The notes beneath the pieces were generated by a model that was not told where the DNA came from, made no database searches, and saw only the letters and a program-made list of their open reading frames with translations. Shown in pieces: positions 1 through 10,124 of a DNA stretch of 64,000 nucleotides. A program made the translations under genes and the position numbers. The DNA comes from Leishmania mexicana MHOM/GT/2001/U1103 (taxonomy: Eukaryota; Euglenozoa; Kinetoplastea; Trypanosomatida; Trypanosomatidae), in NCBI RefSeq assembly GCF_000234665.1, contig NC_018328.1, forward strand, positions 124,001 through 188,000, written 5' to 3'. How positions within the stretch are numbered: position 1 is the first letter of the stretch; each line of letters starts with the position of its first letter.

Positions 1-2
1 TT

Positions 3-2336
3 GCGCGTCTGGAGGATGAGGTGCAGACGCTGATGATGGAGATCTCTGACAAGGATCGCTGCATTGTCTTGATGTCGGCTGCGAAGGATGCGCTGGCGGT
101 TCAGCTGCAGGAGCAGACGAGGAGAGGGGACCTCATCTCAGACGAGATTGCCACGCGGCAGATGCTGAGCTACAGCTTTCTGCGTACGGTGGCGTTTCAT
201 AAGACGCAAGAGGAGAGTAACCGGGCACTGGAGCTCAACACCCAAATCTCCGTTCTCAAGTACGAGCTGAAGCTTGCAGAGACCATGCTAGCGCAGTCGC
301 AGAGCAGCGCCACGGCCGCTGAATGCCAACACCAACAACAGCTGCTCAAGGAAAAGAAAGACGAAGACGAGCTGGCCCGCTCCTTCTCCGCCACTTTACG
401 GCCTCTCCTGCACGACGAGTACGACCGGCTCGCGCAGCTCGTGTCAGAGATGCCAAGCAAAGTGCAGATGATAATGTCTACAAGCGGTCGCACGCCGCAC
501 GGCGAGGGGGACGATGTTGCAAAGGATGCGGGGGCGCCTCAGCAGCGACGGTTGTACGAATTGCTAGAGTCTCTGCTCGCCTCGCGCGGTGGCGCGGCAG
601 TCTCGCCGGTCGGTGCAGCATCATCCGCCGCCTGTGCTCCGGCAAACACTCCATCGCCGTGGCCACCGGCGCTCAAGGACGCGGACTCGTCGCACCTTGT
701 TCGCCTTGTCTCCCGCGTGTGCCACCATCATGCTGCTATGACGGATCTCTACTGTGCCGAGGCCGACCGAAAGGCGGCGTTGGCGCAGTATGAGGGTGAC
801 ATTGTGCGCCTCATCAGTGGTAAGCAAAGCGAGCTTACCTGGGCAACGCTGTATCAGGAGAAGAAGGATGAGGTGAAGCATCTGAAGGAGAAGATAATGC
901 GCCTGCGGGCAGAGCTGCGGGATGCAAGAGGGCCGAGTCAACGCGTCGTCAGCAGCGGCCCAAGTGCGTGTAGCGGGGTGGGTAGCGCCATCAGCACGCG
1001 GAGATACGAGGCGTACGCTGCGCCGTACGTGCCTCCTTCCGCGAGGCTGCTAAGGTCGTCGCATGATACGCCAGAACGCTCCTCTATCTCATCGCAGGTG
1101 AAGCCTCGAAGAGTTGCTGCCATCAAGATGCCGATCGGCGTACTGAGAGAAGAGGCTCGGCGCCTCGGGGCCCTGCCGGCGCCGTACTACCGGCCTCTCG
1201 TCAGGCGCGCATCCTCGTCAATGAGCTCCCTCTCCGTATCAAGCAGCCCGACGAATGCGGAACGGAAGCTGTGGATTCAGGACCAAAAATATGAGGCGAG
1301 CGGCAGGCGCGGTGGTTCTGAGGAGGCGGCTGTGGCGTCTGCTGTTGTCGAAGTGCGCACTGTTGTCAGCAGCTCGAGTCACGCATGGAGCTCAGCTGCG
1401 TCCGTCAGTCGAGCCGCGCCACGTCAGTTGGAAGGCGGAGGTGCGTCGCCGTCGGCACAGTCGCCCCCGGAAGCGCTGATACGTAAAGGCAACGCGATAC
1501 CCTCTGCTGCGCAGTCGCAGCCGCGGGTGCGTGATCCGAGACGAGGCTCAGAGACCACGAGTCAGAAGAGTATTTCACGAACGGTTGTCTCCAGCTCCTC
1601 GTCCTCGTCATGTAAAAGTGAGGTGCTCCCCGCTGCCCGCGCGCTGAAGGTGGCAACGTTGAAGCGCGTCTTCGCGGCGGAGGAGGCGAGTAGCTCGGAC
1701 TCCTTATCCTCGGCCTCCTCCGTATCTTTACTCAGCCACACCAAGCCACAGAGGGCGGCTGCCAAGCCCACAGCGGCGACGGCGAAGCAGCAGCCCCAAA
1801 CGAAGGCAGTGCACAACTCCTTTGACGATGCCGACGACGGCTCGAGCGACGCGGGAGCAGCGACCGGTACGCCTCCCAAGGCGGTCGTGTCCAGCAAGGC
1901 GATCACCTCGGCCGCCGCGGCGTCCATGCACTCAAAGAAGCGACGCACAAAGGTAGAGAGCGACGATGACGCGTCTTCTGCCAACGTCAGTATGACGTCG
2001 CTCTCGTCCGTGCCTGGGAAGGCCACATACGGCGGCCTCAGCACCTCCGCGCGCACGATCCAAAATAAGGGCAAAAACGTCGCCGCCTCCAAGCCGACCC
2101 ACATGCGGAGGTCATCCTTTGACGAGGACGACGACGGCGACGACGGAGCCAAAGACAGCAGCAGCTCCGACAGCACCTCGGCCATCCCGGCTCCTGCACC
2201 ACGCGCCAAGATCGGCTCGAGCACGGCAAGGGCCTCCACCGCGGCAACGAAGCCGTCAGCAGGAAGCCAAGCGGTGTCTACTACCACCAACACCACACCT
2301 GCGAAGCCAACCAAGCTGAAACTTCCCACATGGTGA
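3..2336 (+). CDS. Coiled-coil, Ser/Ala/Lys-rich protein of unknown function, 5'-truncated
   Basis: The reading frame is open to the left window edge, so the true start lies outside; 777 residues are visible. The first ~160 residues are heptad-like and charged, typical of a long coiled coil. A second helical, charged stretch follows at about residues 255-305 (many K/E/R). From ~310 to the end the protein is low-complexity: Ser runs, Ala/Lys/Pro-rich segments and acidic patches of D/S/E, ending with basic residues. This looks like a cytoskeletal or scaffold protein with a coiled-coil stalk and disordered tail. No catalytic domain is visible in the part present, so a kinesin-type motor upstream can be neither supported nor excluded. 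Codon use is GC3-rich like its neighbours. The stop at 2334-2336 is followed by purine-rich repeats. Confident as a gene, unknown in function. Confidence 0.85.
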   Translation, partial: ARLEDEVQTLMMEISDKDRCIVLMSAAKDALAVQLQEQTRRGDLISDEIATRQMLSYSFLRTVAFHKTQEESNRALELNTQISVLKYELKLAETMLAQSQSSATAAECQHQQQLLKEKKDEDELARSFSATLRPLLHDEYDRLAQLVSEMPSKVQMIMSTSGRTPHGEGDDVAKDAGAPQQRRLYELLESLLASRGGAAVSPVGAASSAACAPANTPSPWPPALKDADSSHLVRLVSRVCHHHAAMTDLYCAEADRKAALAQYEGDIVRLISGKQSELTWATLYQEKKDEVKHLKEKIMRLRAELRDARGPSQRVVSSGPSACSGVGSAISTRRYEAYAAPYVPPSARLLRSSHDTPERSSISSQVKPRRVAAIKMPIGVLREEARRLGALPAPYYRPLVRRASSSMSSLSVSSSPTNAERKLWIQDQKYEASGRRGGSEEAAVASAVVEVRTVVSSSSHAWSSAASVSRAAPRQLEGGGASPSAQSPPEALIRKGNAIPSAAQSQPRVRDPRRGSETTSQKSISRTVVSSSSSSSCKSEVLPAARALKVATLKRVFAAEEASSSDSLSSASSVSLLSHTKPQRAAAKPTAATAKQQPQTKAVHNSFDDADDGSSDAGAATGTPPKAVVSSKAITSAAAASMHSKKRRTKVESDDDASSANVSMTSLSSVPGKATYGGLSTSARTIQNKGKNVAASKPTHMRRSSFDEDDDGDDGAKDSSSSDSTSAIPAPAPRAKIGSSTARASTAATKPSAGSQAVSTTTNTTPAKPTKLKLPTW

Positions 2337-3989
2337 GTGCCGTAAAGATGTGGGTGGTGCTGCTGCTGGAGGGAGGGAGGGAGGGAGGGGGGACGCAAGA
2401 CGTCAGAGAGGGCTGCCAGCGTAAGCGTACAGGTTTGTCTGCCAAATGTGTCGAAAAAGAGCAAGCGAGGAAGCGGGCGCCGCCCTTTCACACGTGGGTC
2501 AGCTCCACAATTATTTGAAGCATGCCAGGCTTTACACTATCGAAGGCGCTGCGAAACATGGGAACCGCTGGCGCGTGACGACTTGTATGGAAGGGGGACG
2601 GAGTGGTGGGTGCTGGGTTGGAAGGGGGAGGGGGTGGGGTGGCGAGCGCGATTCACAGCGAGCAGAAGGAGCAGCCGGGATCTTCTGCTGATGTGTGCGC
2701 GTTTCGCAGAAGAGATTAGCGCACCGGCGCGCTGCAGCCCCCCCCCCCCGTGCAGCGGTCGTTCACGTGCCTGGGTCATGTGGTGGTGCCCGTGTGACTG
2801 CGGCTGTGGATGGAGAAGGGCATGACATGTTCGTCTCCTTGCGCCGAGAAGAGAGGGGGTCGAGGGGAGGGAAGGGGGATGCAATGCCGTGCGCTACTGG
2901 GAGACAGTGTTCTTGCGGCCAGGCGGGAGAGAACGAAGCGCCTCTACCGTCTTCCTCACGGTTGTGCATAACTGTGAAACTCTTTTTTGTGTTACTGCTG
3001 TGTGTTGGAGTCCACGTCGCCCGCCTCCTCTCTCCCTCTCTCGTCAACGCCCATCCCGTGACAAGGTCGGGGTAGGTCACCATCACCACCCATCGCCACC
3101 CACACACGCGCGTGTGCCACTGCTTCCTAATCGCTGATCTTTTGTCAAAGGAGACAACAAAACGTTTCTCGTTGCGTGCGTGTGTCAATTCTTGTGTGAT
3201 CCCCATTTTCGGTGCGTGCCCCCCCTCCCCCGCCACCACCACCTCCTCTCTCTCTCCCGGCGTCGTGCGCGCGCTGATTGCTGCTTGGCGGTTGCTCGGC
3301 TCTAAAGGATGCAGCGCACCACCGCGCGTTCCTCGCTTCTTCTACGCACACCTACGCATCTACATGTGTGTGTGTGTATGTGATGTACGTAGTTGCGGCT
3401 TTAGGCACCGTTTCCGTTGGCGTGTCTACACACGTCCACCCGTCCTCCTGCTATAGATGTGGCGCGCCGCCGGCTACGTGTGCATGTGTGTACGCCGCGT
3501 CGGCGGCACAGCATCACCCGTTCTTCTGCCTCTCCCCCTCCCTCCCTGTTCACCCTTAGAAATTTCGTCTCTGTGCGTTTGATCTTCTCTCCCCCAATCC
3601 TCTTCGTCGTCGGGGGAGGGGGAGGGTTTTTTCACCCCGCCCGTTAGCTCGCTGTGCTCTTCGACGGGCCTCGCCCGCTCACGACACGCCACTGACGTCC
3701 GATTTATGTGGATGCCTCACTCGCTTGTACATGGCTGGACATCTACCTCTCATGGCATCCGTCCCTCTCTCCTGTTGCTTTCCTCGTCTATTCAAGTCCC
3801 GGCTATTGCAGGGCCTCTGTCTGGAGAAGCGGGTGAGCACACGTTTCCATAGCGAAGGGCACAACCCCTCGTGACGGAGGAGACCTCAGTGCCTGGTGTC
3901 TCAGGGACCAGCTCACACCCACTCTCTCTGTAGGGGGAGCCTAGCGGCCCCTCAACCTCTGTCTCTGCCAATGCCGAGCCACCTCTGGT
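2337..3989. other. Non-coding intergenic/3' UTR region
   Basis: No convincing gene. It contains a GGGA repeat tract near 2369-2395, a C run near 2740-2750, a (TG)n run near 3363-3382, and several CT-rich stretches (about 3218-3262 and 3525-3610). Open frames here have low-complexity translations and unbiased codons. It most likely holds the 3' UTR of the upstream gene. Confidence 0.6.
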
Positions 3990-4390
3990 CGCGGACAGGG
4001 TCTGGCGCCTGTGGCACAGGGAGGCCAGTGCGATGCTGTGCCGCTGCTGATGTCCGCGGTCAGGTCCTGGGGGAGGAGGGGAGGCGGCGCTGCGTCGGTG
4101 CCTCCTGCTGCAGCGCCCACGCTTGTGCCATCTGTGTGATGGGCAGTGCGTGTGCGTGACCCGAGCGTATCTCGCCTGGACCCCACCGCCCATTTGGTGG
4201 GGAGGGTGAGTGTCATCCCGAGGAACATAGCAGGTCGCCACCTGCGGACCGGGTATGGTGGGGGTAGGGCTTGAGGCAGGGGCCGTGCACCCGTGACTGA
4301 GCCGGCGCACATTGCTGTAACGTGCGCGTGTGTGTGTGCCGCTGCCTCGCACGACGCCGATGGTGGGGCCTGTGGCAGGGCTGGTGGTAA
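3990..4390 (+). mobile_element. SIDER-like degenerate retroposon, copy 1 (diverged)
   Basis: About 400 bp that align by eye with the two longer copies at 21911-22460 and 28097-28650. Shared blocks include the stretch around the GAGGCCAGTGCGATGCTG core, the block around GAACATAGCAGGTCGCCACC, and the stretch running to about 4386. This copy carries substitutions and lacks the first ~90 bp and last ~65 bp of the others, so it is the older or more degenerate one. Size, non-coding nature and position between genes fit the Leishmania SIDER family (remnants of ingi/L1Tc-type retroposons, often in 3' UTRs where SIDER2 members affect mRNA stability). The family name is inferred; the repetition is seen directly. 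Confidence 0.7.
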
Positions 4391-4637
4391 GGAGTTGGAG
4401 CACAGAGTAGACGACCGAATAGATACCTTGACAACGAGCACAACGCAGGACAAGATACGCGTCGCAAGACGAAGCGCCCGAAATTCCTCAACAATGTGCG
4501 GCGACGGGAAGTGTCAGGAGCGGGGAGGAAGTGTTGCGGTGTCCTCAGGGGTCATTGCGAACATGCACTCGTATCCTCAACGCACGCACACACAGACGAA
4601 AGTCACGAGTTTGGGAGGTGGCACTGAGACGGCATGC

Positions 4638-4732
4638 ATCTTCTCTCCCTCTTCTCGCCACCGTGTCGACAACCCCTCTTCCCCCCTTCCTCCACCCTGC
4701 CTTTTCATTTCGTGTCCACTGCCATGGCTTCC
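4638..4732 (+). promoter_or_regulatory. Polypyrimidine tract and candidate spliced-leader acceptor
   Basis: A strong CT-rich tract runs across 4638-4715, and the first AG after it is at about 4731-4732. No ATG lies between that AG and 4938, so a transcript spliced here would start translation at 4938. The in-frame upstream ATG codons at 4488 and earlier would be excluded. This decides the start of the next gene. Confidence 0.6.
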
Positions 4733-4937
4733 AGGTTGCCGGCCTCCAATCAAGGGCACACCTGCTACTCTCCAGACTCCTTGGCACAGGGTGGAGCTGC
4801 TGCCCGCGGATTACCAAAGAGCCCTCGAGAATCGCCGCGTACTGAGCGCAGCGACGGCATCCCCACGTGCGTTGCAGGGTAGCACACAGATAAGCACAAG
4901 CGCTAGAACTCCTCCCCCTCCCCCCGTTGTCGCGAAG

Positions 4938-6809
4938 ATGGACCCGGCGTCAAGGGTACGCGTTATGAACGTGACGGTGCTCACCTGCATTCTAGTCCTG
5001 TACATTGCACACGACGCAGGCTTCCGCTTCTGGATGACGCGCAGTGATACCCTCCCGCTCACAGCAGCCCTCGTGCATGACACCAAGGTACTGCAACAGT
5101 ACGGAGACGTAGGTTTGGCCTACGATGCCGCCATCGGACACGTGCGCACCCGTCCTCTCCAACTCTACACCGTCGATGCTGAGCGCTTCGCCGCCAACTA
5201 CACTGCTCGGATGAAGGCCACCGCTGCCGAGGCCGCTAGCCAAAACGATGTACCACGCCCTAGCCCCACACCGTCTGCCGCCGACGACACCTTTTCCGAT
5301 GCTCTTCCAATGGCGGCTGTGGTGGTGGAGAGCACGTGGCTTACCCCTGACCAGGACGCTGTCTCCTCCGTGTACGCGCAGCGGCTGCTGCAGGGGTACC
5401 GTTACGCTCTGCTCAGCGGCGCGCCGTGGCTGCTGCTCTCCGGTTCTGCGACGGAGGCGTCAGTGGGGCTGCAGTTTCTGCGGCTCCTGCCCAACCCAGC
5501 CGAGAGAATCTTCCCGGACTCTGTGCTGGAGCAGTGGCCTCCGCCGCTCGTCACCGCGGCGCTGCAGCTGCGCGAATCAATGGCACCGTATGAAACTCTT
5601 GGAGCGTGGGTGCACGGCGCGGGTACGAGACCGCTCAAGTCCTTCCCCGCCTCTTCGATGACTTCACTAGCGAGCCAACAGCAGGATACTCATCAAAGCT
5701 CGGTGCTGGGTGACTCGTCGCTGCAGTCGTCCCTCAGCCAGCTGCTCTCTGCTCACTCCTTGACAGAGACAGGCGTGAGTCACGTACGCCCAGCCGCGCT
5801 CATCCTGGGAGCAGAGTGGATGCGGCACATGGATGCCCAGCACCGGAGCGGCAGCCCTGCCACCAACGTAAACGGTGCCACTGAAGCGGCGGCCGACGGC
5901 CACGCGGCGCCTGAGCAACCACGCGTGACGGTGTACGCGACAATGCCTGACACCGACGATGGCGACGATGATCTGACGATGGAAAGGAACGACGATGGCG
6001 GTGCCGCCAAGGACGCGGCCAGCGCTCCGTGGGAGCAGCCGCGGGTGCTCGAGCTTCACGTGAATAGCACCTCTACAGCGGTGCACGTGACTGTGCCTGG
6101 CATGGTGATGATCAGCGACGTGAATATCAACAGGCGTGCTCAGAACGTGGCGAGGGCAGTTCAGCAGCTGGTGGAACTGGCACTTGTACACCGCCATGCC
6201 ACTCGCAGCTCCAGTGCGCCAACGGACACAGAGAGGGAGGCGGGATGGTGGTGGTGGATCGCCCGCCCCTACGGCGTGACTGTCGTCGCTGGCAGGTGGG
6301 AGCAGCAGCGTGTCAAGCTTCTCTACATGAAGGCCTTCCGTGAGGCCGTGGCGGACTCGCAGGAGGGGCTGCGGAAAGCGGTGCAGCTGCTTCATCAATC
6401 TCGCTGTCAGTTCGAAAGACCTCTGCTGCCACTGTCATGCCACGGTGTTCGCGGTCCACAACTCCCACCATCAGCGCTGCCTTTCAGCACCGCGGTGGTG
6501 CCGGCGCGCTCGCGCATCTTCGTGCTGCCCCCGCCATACGAGGATCTGCAGAGCGCCCAGCCGAAGCCGGAGTGGCTCAACTACACAGGTGAGCTACCCG
6601 CGTCCATCAATGCAGAGGCGTCTTGTGTGGCGAAGCTGCTGGGTCGCCTGAGTTTCTTCCTGTACTTTAACTACCGCCGGTGGATGGACTGGTTTCTGGC
6701 GTCGCTGCCGGTGGGGTCTTACCAGGATCACTTTGTGCTTATATCGGTCTTGATGTCCGACTTCGCCGAGCACCGCATCAGCTGGATGGATGTGTTACAC
6801 CTCCGCTAA
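4938..6809 (+). CDS. Signal-anchored luminal protein, tentative PIG-S-like
   Basis: 623 residues. The frame is open upstream to 4293, but that part runs through the SIDER-like repeat and pyrimidine tract, so the ATG after the acceptor is chosen. Residues ~9-27 are hydrophobic and read as an uncleaved signal anchor, with the rest likely luminal; several N-x-S/T sites are present (for example near residues 93 and 550). The middle is Ala/Ser/Asp-rich and variable-looking. The C-terminal ~60 residues are aromatic-rich and look conserved. Directly after the anchor a short FW...LPL stretch, and near the C-terminus an AKLLGRLS-like helix, recall PIG-S, the GPI-transamidase subunit. This is weak, and the second C-terminal membrane segment of PIG-S is not evident. 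Otherwise unassigned. Confidence 0.85.
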   Translation: MDPASRVRVMNVTVLTCILVLYIAHDAGFRFWMTRSDTLPLTAALVHDTKVLQQYGDVGLAYDAAIGHVRTRPLQLYTVDAERFAANYTARMKATAAEAASQNDVPRPSPTPSAADDTFSDALPMAAVVVESTWLTPDQDAVSSVYAQRLLQGYRYALLSGAPWLLLSGSATEASVGLQFLRLLPNPAERIFPDSVLEQWPPPLVTAALQLRESMAPYETLGAWVHGAGTRPLKSFPASSMTSLASQQQDTHQSSVLGDSSLQSSLSQLLSAHSLTETGVSHVRPAALILGAEWMRHMDAQHRSGSPATNVNGATEAAADGHAAPEQPRVTVYATMPDTDDGDDDLTMERNDDGGAAKDAASAPWEQPRVLELHVNSTSTAVHVTVPGMVMISDVNINRRAQNVARAVQQLVELALVHRHATRSSSAPTDTEREAGWWWWIARPYGVTVVAGRWEQQRVKLLYMKAFREAVADSQEGLRKAVQLLHQSRCQFERPLLPLSCHGVRGPQLPPSALPFSTAVVPARSRIFVLPPPYEDLQSAQPKPEWLNYTGELPASINAEASCVAKLLGRLSFFLYFNYRRWMDWFLASLPVGSYQDHFVLISVLMSDFAEHRISWMDVLHLR

Positions 6810-8141
6810 GACGGAGGGCGAAGGCGAGGGAGGAGGGGTAAAGGCCTCCTCTGTCTTCTCAGCCTGCGTGGTATAACGCGGCGGTGTGAGGTAGCCTGTG
6901 TGCATGCTATTTTGGGTGTCTCTTGGCGGCGCTGCGGCTGCCGAGTGCGTGGGCGACTCCTCAGATGATGGGCTGCTTCATCAAATTACGGCAAGGAATC
7001 GGTGGACTGAAGCGCATCGGTGGTCCTTCGTTCTCATACTGGATATGTGCGCGTGCGCCGGTGGAGGACAAGGTGTTGTTCGTTGAACGAACACCGTCCC
7101 TTGCATGGAGGAGAGGAGAGTGTGTGGGGGGTGGCGTTGAGGAAGCAAGGCCGCCTTTCTTTGCGTATACAGACACAGATGTGCTCAGAGGAGAGGGTGG
7201 AGTGAGCCCCCGCCTCCCCTCCGCATCTTCCAGTGTGACGTCATGGTCAGTGAAACGACTGCGGGGGTGTGCGTGTTGGCGAGAGAAGAAACGGAAGGAT
7301 GAAGGGGGCAGTTTAACCGTCTGCTTACAAGGTGCAACGCGTACGTGCGCCTCTCTCCACTTCTGTCTGCACGCCCCCGCATCGAGGGTCGTCGCTCTCC
7401 GCGGCCTCTGATCACCAAATTCCTTCTTCCCCTGTCTCCCTCCCCCCACACATACATCATCCTCCCTCCGAAACTCGTCCATTCTGTGCATACATACATG
7501 CACACGAGCATCTCCTCACCTCTTCCACGGTGATGCAAACCCACGCCTGTCCTCTATGAACACGCGCGTGTGCGGCGGTGATAGTTGCGGTACTGCGTTA
7601 CGTGTGGCCACACGTGCATTCATCGACACGCACGCTCACAAGCGCCCGCACACCGGTCTTCTGTCATTGATCTCTCTTCCGCACCACCGCACCATCCTAC
7701 GTAAGTCCTCTGTGCGGTAGAGAGAGCGTGCGCGTGCGTGTGTGCGCCTTACGCTGTGTGCCACACCCCATCTCCGCCACGCCTTTGTATCGTTCCTCGC
7801 CTGAATCTCACTCGCGGCTCTCTGGCCGACGGAGTGCTGGAGAAGAGCGCCGTCCTTGGCCGCTGCGCCTTGGCCTCCTGGCCTTCCCTGCCCCGCCATA
7901 CACACACACACACACACGACGACAACAGCGCGCAGAGAACCACACGAGCACGCCCAGGGAGGAAATAGCGACAGCCGAAGAGCAGTGCAGAGAGGCACAG
8001 ACGCTGTCGGGTTAACGCACAGGCACACGTGAGAGGAGGCTGCAGCTCCCGCGGTGCCCTTTTCGGTATCCCATACTTCAGTTGCTGGTCGGCGCTCCAC
8101 CACAGCACACCTGCCTTCCCTCAGCGACGTAGCGACGGAGT
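6810..8141. other. Intergenic region between 4938-6809 and the TPR-SET gene
   Basis: 1.3 kb with no credible gene. It contains CT-rich blocks (about 7420-7480), a (CA)n run near 7900-7918, and a short pyrimidine stretch ending in AG at 8123-8124 that is a plausible trans-splice acceptor for the gene starting at 8142. Longer open frames here translate to His/Thr-rich low complexity. Confidence 0.55.
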
Positions 8142-10124
8142 ATGGAGGCGGTGTTGACGGAGCTCAAGAACGAAGGGAACGCGCAGTTTGCGTCCGGCAA
8201 CGCCAGGGGCGCGATTGTGACCTACAAGAAAGGCATCCGCCTCATCGAAGCCGATGCAGGCGAGCAGCAACAGGATGTCAAGCCTGTGGGAACGTCGGCC
8301 ACGTCCTCGACAACATCTGAGGAGGCGCGGAGACTACACGTGCTGCTCTACTCGAACATGTCGAACGCGTACTTGAGCCTGAGTGATTTCCGTGCGAGTT
8401 GGGAGATGGCTGCAGCGGCGACGAGACTCGACCCGCATGCTTGGAAGCCGTGGATGCGCTTCATCGAGGCTCGGCGTCGCGGCGGCTTCCCGTTCGACGC
8501 CCTTGTGCACTCGCTGCGATACTTGCGCCCACTCCTGCGCGCAGAGCGGGAGCAGAGGCGCATGACGGCGGCAGCTGCGACGGCGGCTCTTGACGCCATC
8601 GAAGCCCCGCTGTGTGACGAGTTGGGACTGCGGCGCCTCTCACCGGACATCGAGCTCGTCGAGTACGCTGGCGGCGTGGCGATGATCAGCCGTCGCCAGT
8701 TTCAGCCGAGGGATGTGATCTTTGTCGAGCACAAGTACACCAGGATCAACTTCGAGGAAAGCGGGATGAGCACGCAACCTGGCTTGACAACGGAGTCGAT
8801 TGTGGAGTACTTCGCAGAGCGCCTGCGCCCTGAGCAGGCTGGGGCGAGTAGGCGTTGGTGCAACTTCAAGAGGGATTTCACAGGCGCATGGCCGCGCAAC
8901 GACGACGACGTCGACGTCGACACCCGCGAGACGATAAGCAGCCACCTACGCACCCGCTTCCCCGACGTTGCCGAGGACGACTTCCGTGAGCTACTCAGCA
9001 CCGCCCTTATGTGTCGCTTCAACTGCTTCCACTCGGGGTTCTTCCGCACCTGCGCCCTGGCGAACCACAGCTGCCACGCCAACATCGCCATGAAGTATAG
9101 CAGCGTGGAGGAGACGGTCAAAATGATCGCTGTCGACATCATCCAGCCCGGCGAGCTCATGAACGTGAAGTACCTCAGCGACGCCCACTTCCTGCTTGGC
9201 GTAGGCAAGCGCCGAGAGCTGCTGCGCTCCTGGCTCTTCTGGTGCCAGTGCGACCGTTGCCAGCGAGACAGCCAGGTCACGGCAATCTCCGAGTTCGTTG
9301 AGTGTTCTGCTTGCGGTACCTTCTCGCACTCCGCCCTGATGGGCTTCAACCCCGCCTCTGATCCGCTGCTTCAGGCAAGGGAAGCATGTTGTGCGTGCAG
9401 CGCGGACATGGTGTGGTCACCAGAGCAGCGCGACCTCCTCCATAACGAGCTCATGCACACGTTCACAGCCAGCACATCTTACTACACCTCCACCGAACTC
9501 GCTGCGTGGATGCACACGCAGCTCAAGATGACGGAGAAGTTGCGCCTGCACCCCGAGCACTGGATCTACCGCGCGCTCTTCTACTTTTTCGCTGTGGCGC
9601 TAACGGCAATGGTCGATCGCGTCAGCGCGGGGCTAAACGAGCCGCGTATCTCGCAGCTTGTGGTGGACGAGATGAAGCACCTCTTCGGGGCCTGCGGTCT
9701 GCAGACATACTACCTTCCCCGCTGCGCCGCCGCCCGCGCGAAAGCCGGTGCGGCGAAGCACATGGCTGGCGTGGTGGCAATGGACGAAGTCGTGTGCACA
9801 AGCAGCGACAGCGGCGGCGGTGGCGAGTTTCTCAAGAGCCTCATCATTCTCTGGGAACTGCTGGTGCCTTTCTACCCTGTGAACGAGATGTGGTCCGTCA
9901 ACGACGCCATCTGCAAGCTGGTGCTGCTGCACTTAGTGTACCCTACGCCAGCGTCGTCACTGGCCCCGCCGCTGGCGCTGAAGCTGCTCCGGCGGCATGG
10001 TAGCTATGTCGGGGACGTCAATGGTGCAAAGTGGCTCCACAGCTATAGTATGCACCGGACCACCTTCAACACCAAGGAGCCGCTGCCGTTGGCGAAGGTG
10101 AAGAAAGCCTTCAAGGGTGGCTGA
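8142..10124 (+). CDS. TPR-SET protein (SMYD-like lysine methyltransferase family, no MYND)
   Basis: 660 residues. Residues ~5-100 form a TPR-like module beginning ELKNEGNAQF, typical of SET-TPR proteins. The SET region is split in SMYD style: an N-terminal part near 167-200 (GG-V-MISRRQFQPRDVIF) and a C-terminal part with the hallmark NHSCHAN at residues 308-314. It ends in the post-SET CQCDRC cluster (C368, C370, C373) that would bind zinc together with the SET cysteine. A further CxxC pair follows at about 389-392, then CCACS near 413. No MYND finger is visible in the insert, so it resembles SMYD5/TPR-SET forms. The C-terminal ~230 residues are helical. Expected activity is S-adenosylmethionine-dependent lysine methylation; the target is unknown. 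The ATG is well placed behind an AG at 8123-8124. Confidence 0.85.
   Translation: MEAVLTELKNEGNAQFASGNARGAIVTYKKGIRLIEADAGEQQQDVKPVGTSATSSTTSEEARRLHVLLYSNMSNAYLSLSDFRASWEMAAAATRLDPHAWKPWMRFIEARRRGGFPFDALVHSLRYLRPLLRAEREQRRMTAAAATAALDAIEAPLCDELGLRRLSPDIELVEYAGGVAMISRRQFQPRDVIFVEHKYTRINFEESGMSTQPGLTTESIVEYFAERLRPEQAGASRRWCNFKRDFTGAWPRNDDDVDVDTRETISSHLRTRFPDVAEDDFRELLSTALMCRFNCFHSGFFRTCALANHSCHANIAMKYSSVEETVKMIAVDIIQPGELMNVKYLSDAHFLLGVGKRRELLRSWLFWCQCDRCQRDSQVTAISEFVECSACGTFSHSALMGFNPASDPLLQAREACCACSADMVWSPEQRDLLHNELMHTFTASTSYYTSTELAAWMHTQLKMTEKLRLHPEHWIYRALFYFFAVALTAMVDRVSAGLNEPRISQLVVDEMKHLFGACGLQTYYLPRCAAARAKAGAAKHMAGVVAMDEVVCTSSDSGGGGEFLKSLIILWELLVPFYPVNEMWSVNDAICKLVLLHLVYPTPASSLAPPLALKLLRRHGSYVGDVNGAKWLHSYSMHRTTFNTKEPLPLAKVKKAFKGG

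Noticed and set aside
4293..4937. N-terminal extension of the 4938-6809 gene by 215 codons
   Set aside because: It would translate part of the SIDER-like repeat and the polypyrimidine tract; the first ATG after the probable splice site is 4938.
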